Made by a program: the position numbers and the translations under genes
Assembly: GCA_022496805.1 (NCBI GenBank)
Contig: CM040094.1
Coordinates: forward strand, 13,787,501 to 13,851,500
Reading direction: 5' to 3'
Source: Pohlia nutans
Taxonomy: Eukaryota > Streptophyta > Bryopsida > Bryales > Mniaceae
DNA: 64,000 nucleotides
Part shown: positions 57,331 to 64,000 of the stretch, piece by piece
How the letters are laid out: each line of letters starts with the position of its first letter
How positions within the stretch are numbered: the stretch's first letter is position 1
Notes under the pieces: model-generated
Database searches by the model: none
Told to the model about the DNA's origin: nothing
Seen by the model: the letters and a program-made list of their open reading frames with translations, nothing else

Positions 57331-58625
57331 ATGGATCAATGGCGGCAACGCCTTCTTGCGGCGAGGGAACTTTTTTTGGAAGACGAGGAGGAGGATGATT
57401 TCATGGTCAACTGGATTATGGAATTAGGGTTGCGTGCAACACGACCTCAAGTACCTCGTGCCGTTGGGGGATCCCGCCCTGGGAAATCGCCCAACATTGA
57501 TAGGCATAGGCACGAGATGCACGCCCGGATGATGTCCGACTATTTTGCGGAGGAACCAGTTTATGGACCACACTTCTTTCGACGGAGGTATCGTATGCGC
57601 CGGTCGTTGTTTTTGTCCATTTTGCATAGGGTTTGTGCTAGAGATGAGTACTTCGTGCAGAAAACAGATGCTTATGGATTTACGGGGTTGTCCCCCCATC
57701 AGAAAATCACATCGGCATTGAGAATGTTGTGCTACGGTTTGTGTGCCAATGCAACGGACGAGTATTGTCGTACTAGTGAAACTACCGCGATGATATGTTT
57801 GAAGCAGTTGTGCGTTGCAGTTAGGGCAGAGTTCGAGGAGTATCACATGCGGCAACCTACCCCGGGCAGACTTTGAGAAACAATTGGCAAGAAATTCTGA
57901 GCGTGGCTTCCGGGGATGTTTGCATCCCTAGATTGCATGCACTACGAATGGAAGAATTGCCCGGTTGCGTGGCAAGGGGACTTTGGTGATAGAGAAGGGA
58001 AAAAGTCCATCATTTTAGAGGTTGTGGCGGATGGCTCTTTGCACATTTGGCACGCCTTTTTTGGCTTACCCGGATCCAACAACGATTTGAACGTGTTGGA
58101 CCGGTCTCCCCCCATCCACAACATGTTGACGAGCGAGGCCCGTGACATGCAATTCGAGGTGAATGGATGTGTGTCTGATCGTTACTACCTCCTCACCGAC
58201 GGTATTTATCCGGAGTGATCCTCTTTCGTCCAGAGTATCCATTAGCCCCAGGACGATCGCCGTAGTTATTTTGCGGAACGACAAGAGGCGGTGCGCAAAG
58301 ACGTTGAGAGATGCTTTGGAGTCTTACAAGCCGGTTTGCGATAATTCGCAACCCTTGTCGCCATTGGAGCATGGAGGTAATTTCCAACATTATGTTCACG
58401 TGTTGCATTCTTCATAATATGATCCTTGAGGATGAAGAAGACATTGATGGATTGGGGGACATTATTGGTGAATTGCATGAGGGGAATGTCCCCATGCAAA
58501 GGGGTTTGGGTTTTGAGGAGTTAGTGACAAAGACAAGAAAGATTCATAACCCGGACACACATTTTGGACTCCGTGGTGACCTCATTGAGCATTTGTGGTT
58601 CCTAAAAGGTGCCCATTTGGCATGA
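57331..58625 (+). pseudogene. PIF/Harbinger DDE transposase, decayed
   Basis: It begins MDQWRQRLLAARELF. Family signatures are present in order: the first Asp in LDCMHYEWKNCP, ADGSLHIWHAFFG and GSNNDLNVLDRS, the second Asp in YYLLTDGIYPE, the acidic residue in RKDVERCFGVLQ, and CILHNMILEDE. Breaks are a frame change near 57868, another near 57910, a TGA in place of the expected Trp after GIYPE (58216-58218), and further frame changes before 58311. It cannot make a full protein. The intact stretches match the plant harbinger transposase-derived family closely. Confidence 0.9.
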
Positions 58626-59207
58626 TTTCTTTTGGTAGATAAATATCATCTTATTGTTTTCTTGAGGTAGTGCACCCTATTGTGCCATCATGTTGCTTGC
58701 GTTCTTTTGAAAATGTAATAAAGGTCGACTATGGAGAATTATAAACTCATAACAAGTTTTTGCATTGTTGAGTTTTTACTTCATGCATGCAAAGGGGTTT
58801 GGGTTTTGAGGAATTAGTGACAAAAACAAGAGCTACTATCATAACCCGAACACATTGCGCATTTGTGGATGCTAAAATGTGCCAATTTGGCATGATTTGA
58901 TAAATAGTGACTACAATCACATTTATGCATAAAAACTAGAGTATGTGCACAAACCCAAGTCTAGTCCCAAATCTAAGCCCAAGTCTTGTTGATAGTTTGC
59001 ATCTTGGGAATCTACATTAGATGTGACGACGTCCCATGTGGTGGGCATCCCCGGAGCCACATGTTCTAAGTCATCCCATGCCACACTAGAATCGCGACTA
59101 TCATCATATGAAGTCCAATGGCCTATCGTGTCACTATTGGGCTCATCATGAACATGTGGTGTCTGCGTTAAAGCACAAGACATTATGCATGACCATTAGT
59201 CTTTGTG

Positions 59208-59510
59208 TTACAACAAAAATCCCCTAAATCCATACAAGAACATGACCAGCAATGAAAGAAGTGAACACCATGAACACGACCAGCAAGAACAAGACCATGA
59301 ACCATACAAGTATGAAACCAGCAAGAAAAAAAATGAAGACCATGAATACGACCAGAAAGAACACCAGCTCGTGCTGGTGTTCTTGCTGGTCGTGTTCATG
59401 GTCTTCATGGTCTTGTTCTTGCTGGTCGTGATTATGAACACCTTCACTTTCAACACGACCAGCAAGAACACGAACATTATGAATAATTGAGGACGTAGGA
59501 AGGAACCGGG
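59208..59510. repeat. Palindromic minisatellite inside Harbinger
   Basis: Imperfect repeats of CACGACCAGCAAGAACA run from about 59240 to 59368 and are then mirrored on the other strand from about 59372 (TGTTCTTGCTGGTCGTGTTC and variants) to 59470. The centre is GAACACCAGC-TCGT-GCTGGTGTTC at about 59370. The whole unit can fold into a hairpin of about 200 nt. Confidence 0.85.
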
Positions 59511-60972
59511 ACTCACATCACCCCCGCTCCGTTCTTCTTCGTCGGATTCGGGCAGCACCACAATTTCTGGTTGCACCAGCCCCGGGCCTTCTTGCTCACC
59601 CCCATCGTTGACATCGTGGTCTTCTGCTTCGTAATCACCGCCAAGATTAAATTCTTCTCTCGCCTCTGGCATTTGTCTGAGGGTCTCCTCGTCTTCTCGA
59701 GATCTCTTTCCCGTGCTGCCTCGGCCATGGCCGCAGCCTCTCGACCGCTTCGTTCCCGCAACTCCAACGCCGCAGTATCCGCCCTTCGACGCCGAAGCTT
59801 TAACAATTCTTCTTCTCACAATAAGCTAATGTATTCGTGTGCCTCCGGTGTGGTGAGATTCTCCATCGGGGCGGAGAATAATAAAAGCATGTTGTGATAC
59901 TCCAAGCTAGCGGCCTTGCGCAACGTTGCATCAGCCATCTTCTCAGCGGCTCTTGTTGTTGTGAGGGCCGTTTCTCGTGAACTTTGTCCGCGCATTGGGT
60001 TTCTTTGGTCGCCTTCGTGCCACCGGGCCGCAAGTTGAATTCCATGCTCGTGGTTGCTACACCTGTGGTGTCAACAACACTCACAGATTTCTGGGTGCCC
60101 AAGAGGGGGCAAGACTGAGACTCATGGTCAGAAGATCCTGATACTCTCCTAGACGGCGTTGTTTGGCGCGACGTGCTAACGCCGTCCGCCCATCGCGGGA
60201 AATCTTTGACTAACTCCCAGCAATATTCGTACGCAAAATCCGTGTTTTTATGGGACTTAGTCCGATATAAATCTCTAGTCATGCGCAAAATATCTGCTTC
60301 CTTAGCACCACTTTTATTCATCCGTTTAACTTGATTGTATGCACCAATAAATTTCCCAACATCATGCTTTATTGCACCCCACTTCGATTCCAGTGAACGA
60401 GCCCCTCTAGGACCCCCCACCCTACATTGTTCGTAGTGTGTGCAAATGCGTTCCCAAAAGGCATTCCCCTACTGTTGATTGCCACAAATTGGGTCCTGGG
60501 AAATGGCCAAGACACGTCGTGTTAATTGGCGCTCTTCCTCAAGAACAAAATTTTTCCCCTTAGAGGGGCGTACAGTCCCAACTCCACGCCTACGCCCCCG
60601 ACCACGACCAACTTCCACACAATCATTTGACTCTCTACCCAATCCCTGAAACCCTAATTGCGTGTGGTCACTCACCTGAGATTGGGGCGCTGTCGAGTCT
60701 TCCCACGTCGGCTGAGACGCCAATGCAGCACCTTCGACGCCCAGCTCCCGATCACCCGTCTCCCGCCCTGATCCGCCACGACCTCGCCCTGCGTCCGATC
60801 CGGCGATTTGCGGTGTTGGCCGTCTCCGCTGCTCACCGTGTAGATCGACCTCAGAAACGAACCCCACGCCGGCAAAATCCAATCGCCCTGCTTGCGCGCT
60901 CCGACCACCCTCTGCGACGCCTGAACGACCCCCACCTCGCCCCACCGACACCGCACGCCCACGACCTGCCAT
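59500..60972 (-). pseudogene. Harbinger Myb-like/NAM-associated ORF, decayed
   Basis: It begins MAGRGRAVSVGRGGG with a Gly/Arg-rich lead. The Myb-like core is GKNFVLEEERQL, SQDPICGNQQ, GNAFWERICTHYEQ, SLESKWGAIKHDVGKF, GAYNQVKRMNKSGA and YEYCWELVKDFPRW, the usual DNA-binding partner of the PIF transposase. A TAG at 60471-60469 interrupts it right after CGNQQ in the same frame. The C-terminal coiled-coil-like part (KLRRRRADTAALELRER) is in another frame from about 59900 onward, so there is at least one frameshift. Convergent with the transposase. Confidence 0.85.
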
Positions 60973-61216
60973 ACTTCCAAAAAAATCTACAAAGCAATCC
61001 TAATCAAAATTAGGACGAAATCAACCACAAAACTCCCGGGTTTGGGGCGCGCGGAAACCAAAGCGAGTACATCAAAGTGGCAAGTATGGACTCGTATTTA
61101 ACAAGCGCGCGTCAGCCAGGCCCGTTCCGCGAGTCCCGGTGGGGGGGTCAAAAGAGCCCGGGCCTGCAACTGAGCATTGCGGCCCAGCATTCCGCGCAGG
61201 GGTGCGGATGCTCTCA

Positions 61217-64000
61217 GTAACCAAAGATTTAAAGTAACTGATCAAGTCTTGCTATTGAATTAGTGATCGTGGGCTACCGTGGATGAAGTTGGTATCAGTT
61301 ATATTGGGCATTTCATCACCACGGCAGGACTCTGATGGGCAACTGGCCCTAGTGGCCCTTGGCTACATCCAGTTGAGAGACCTTCCAAGTTGCACTCCCC
61401 CACCCATTTTTATCTATCCAACTTACAGGGGATAGCCACTTGACGGTGTAGTTAATTGAAAAGTCAACCCAAAGAAGATATTTTTAGAAAACTCGTGTTG
61501 AAATATTAATAGACCAAAACCTAGTCTATGATGAGTTGGGAGACAATAGAGTTATCCGTAAACTAAAGGGTTGAGTGGGCCTTAGTTTGACTAAAATTTG
61601 TAGAAACAAAAACTATTGAGAGAAGTTTTAGGAAATCAGAAGAATGGGTGAGTGGGGACGGTCTAGGTATATAGCAAGAATCTATTGCCAGAAATGGGGC
61701 TAGTAATCACCTTCTTCATGTGTGAAGATGAATAATAGAAACTTCGGTGAGAAGTTTTTTAGCATGGATTTTGGTGCTTTCAAAGTTTGCATCCACAATT
61801 TATTTTTTCAGTACCCGACACAAATTCTTTTTTGAGGATTACTGTCACTATTCACTCAAACCATGGTCCACTCACCCACTTTTGAGGGACTTTACAGATA
61901 ACTCTAATGTAAAGCAACAATGTCATTATTCTCCACACCTCGCAATGACTCCCACACCTTCCATCAAAACTCCAAGCCCATGGCCCACATGGAGACAATT
62001 TTTGACACGGCACTATTCAACCCAATTATAGTTCAATAAGGATGTTAGAAGTAGAGCAAAGAGGTTCGATGGGTTTATTTTTTGTTAACTCAAATTCTCC
62101 AACATTGCAACTCCCTAAAATATGCTTCAATTAGAAAACTTGCAAAGCAAAATCAAAGTAAACTATCATTTATTATAACAACTTCCTAATCCTAAAAAAA
62201 CATATAGCGAGTGGAGGGGTTGTTGGCCTCTCCAAATGAGGGCTTATTTGGCCAGTCAAAGAGAATTTAGAGGACAACATGAGCATTTATCATTCAATAA
62301 TTGAAGGAATTTACATCAAACTACATCAAACTTACTTTCCAATGCAATTTGAATTATGGCAATCCAAGTTAAACTCCACCCAGGAGAATTTTTCAAAGTG
62401 AAGCACTTCAACATTGTCTTAGTGTTATAAAATTTCTATTTGGGGAAATTAATGATGTTCCCTCCATCATTTTTTATTTTTTTTGAAGTTTACAATAGAC
62501 AAATCAACTTTAACCAATCATGCTAAATTTTAAACTCTAAAGGTGAAAATTAGAATTTATACAAATTTTCAAAGGTTAATGCTTTTAAATTCATTAAAAA
62601 AGATCTAAAATTATTTTTGGAAGTTTGGTCGTACAGATAATTTGTAGAGATGATGCCCTACATTTTGTCTATTGAACCAAACTTCATCAAACATATGGAA
62701 GGCACATATTATAATACATCTATGTTTTGTCCAATACCCCTCAAGCTTTTAGAGGTTGAGCCCTAAACATTGTGCCCCTACTAAAGTTTCCAAAATTCTC
62801 TTGAATGCTCTTTGTTTTCACATCTTAGGTTTGTCTTGTTTGTTTGACTCCTACAGTGAATTCTTTCACAGAATGGTAAGTGTTATCTTTCATCCTAGTT
62901 CCAAAGAAAGTTATTGTATCAATAAAATTCAAATCAAGCAATAGGGGGTGCAGAACCGTATTGTTATAGAATGTAATGTAGAGCCAACATTATCATTGTT
63001 ATTACTATTTTAATTACATAATAAAAATACTAATCAAATCCTATGTGAGTGAGTGATCTACATACCAGTATATAAGTATAAATATACTAGTTTCTTTTCA
63101 ATCAGGATGGTTGATTCCTACGGCTTGCTTTAACCCTTTGATACACCTATGTTCATATAGTGAACAACAAAGAGATTGCAACCCTTCTCAACACTACATC
63201 TTGTACAATTTTTCATCCATCCAAATTTCTCTTGGTTCTTGTGCTAGTTGACTATCATTTATACGGTATGGATTTTCAAAATAAGATATTGTGATTTTTT
63301 GGAAATTGATTTATGTCAAGTTTCATTATTAGTTCAAAAAGTGAGACTTTGTACATAATTTTTCAAAATAAGTAGAATCAAATAATGAAAACCATACCAT
63401 CTACTCGGTATTCCAATTTCAATTTCAATTTCATAACAATTTTTTAAAATGTTTTTGTGTTAATTTAGAAATTTTAATTGAATTTAAAAGGAAACCTTGC
63501 AAAATCAATTGAAAATATATTAATAAAAGATATGATGAATCCAACTGTAGAGATGTGATATTCAGATTGACATTTACAACTTTTTTTTTACATCAACTCC
63601 TATTTTTTTTTTCATCAAATATTTTATAACGAACCTTTGGAAACAGTGTTGAAGGGGGACGTTAACCCTTTAATGTTGGATCCTACAAAACTATTCTCTA
63701 CGTGACTAGGTCAAGATGTAAATTGTGAAGAGAATTGTCAAAATTACCAATAACTTACCACGTTTCCAAAAATGATGTAACCACGTTTCAAATGAGGGCA
63801 CGTCCATACGTAGCAGTTCAAACCCAATTTATGCTGAGAGTTCAAAATCTTATGACCAGTAAATCATATAAATTGTCAGATTCTGATTATCCATTTTACC
63901 AGACGGTAAATTGTTTGTGAAAAAATATCAATTCACTGACGATCATCAAATGGGAAGAAGAAATTTGTTAGTAAATGAAAATCGGTAGATTGAATATCTA
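61217..64000. other. Intergenic, repeat-bearing, no gene seen
   Basis: About 62342-62762 is a copy of the dispersed repeat at 19870-20300 (GAGAATTTTTCAAAGTG, CATTGTCTTAGTGTTATAAAA, TGTTTTGTCCAATACCC). The rest is AT-rich with random short frames. No RNA gene or bordered transposon is identified. Confidence 0.5.

Larger units (their letters stand above)
56855..61213. mobile_element. Complete PIF/Harbinger transposon, TSD TCA
   Basis: The left end GAGCATCCGCACCCCTACGC and right end GCGCAGGGGTGCGGATGCTC form a TIR of about 27 bp (one mismatch) and are flanked by TCA (56852-56854, 61214-61216). The 4359-bp element carries the two hallmark Harbinger genes in convergent orientation, a DDE transposase (57331-58625, plus) and a Myb-like/NAM-associated protein (60972-59500, minus). 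Both are broken. The Harbinger MITEs at 5531, 16229 and 19431 have similar GAGCA-type ends. Confidence 0.93.

Noticed and set aside
60627..61013. 128-codon plus-strand frame
   Set aside because: Antisense to the Gly/Arg-rich N-terminus of the Harbinger Myb-like ORF.

Overview
This is a stretch of nuclear DNA from a land plant. The evidence is split genes with GT-AG introns, a plant-type SEC61 alpha, GT1-family glycosyltransferases with the plant PSPG box, a protein with a plastid-transit-like leader, and dense plant-type DNA transposons (CACTA, PIF/Harbinger, Stowaway-like and Tourist-like MITEs). Two small genes at 53-56.5 kb look to me more like seed-free plant (bryophyte or lycophyte) proteins, but the species assignment is uncertain. 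The intergenic DNA is AT-rich and repeat-filled. I see no bacterial operon, CRISPR array, rRNA or true tRNA gene.

Layout. (1) 0.4-5.4 kb, minus strand: a complete SEC61 alpha gene with six coding exons that splice in frame to 477 aa; its introns carry several MITEs. (2) 7.7-48.2 kb: four intact two-exon UDP-glycosyltransferase paralogs, here called UGT-A to UGT-D. A and B are on the minus strand and C and D on the plus strand, so the inner pair (B, C) is head-to-head with homologous promoters, now pushed about 19 kb apart by transposons. (3) 21,096-33,749: a 12.65-kb CACTA/EnSpm element with a 34-bp terminal inverted repeat and a perfect 3-bp target duplication. Much of it is built from degenerate GACGTC/GACATC/GATGTC motifs. 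It holds a nested 1.55-kb inverted-repeat element (itself carrying a tRNA-like SINE), a 472-bp tandem repeat and remnants of a transposase-like gene. (4) 50.1-51.2 kb, minus: a six-span membrane protein that probably enters the plastid, with a 256-bp tandem array just downstream. (5) 53.1-56.5 kb, minus: two small two-exon genes of unrecognised function. (6) 56,855-61,213: a complete PIF/Harbinger element with TIRs and a TCA target duplication. Both of its genes (DDE transposase and Myb-like partner) are dead, and a long palindromic minisatellite lies between them. The remaining DNA holds dispersed repeats and MITEs and no gene I can support.

How it fits together. SEC61 alpha is a housekeeping ER translocon subunit. 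The UGT cluster is a recently expanded specialised-metabolism family. The catalytic His/Asp and the sugar-donor box are constant, the variable part is a short acceptor-side segment, and three of the four loci carry mobile-element insertions in promoter or intron that are visible by comparing paralogs. Nothing here is clearly a new multi-gene system. The most unusual object is the motif-saturated CACTA element, followed by the promoter rewiring of UGT-A and UGT-C.
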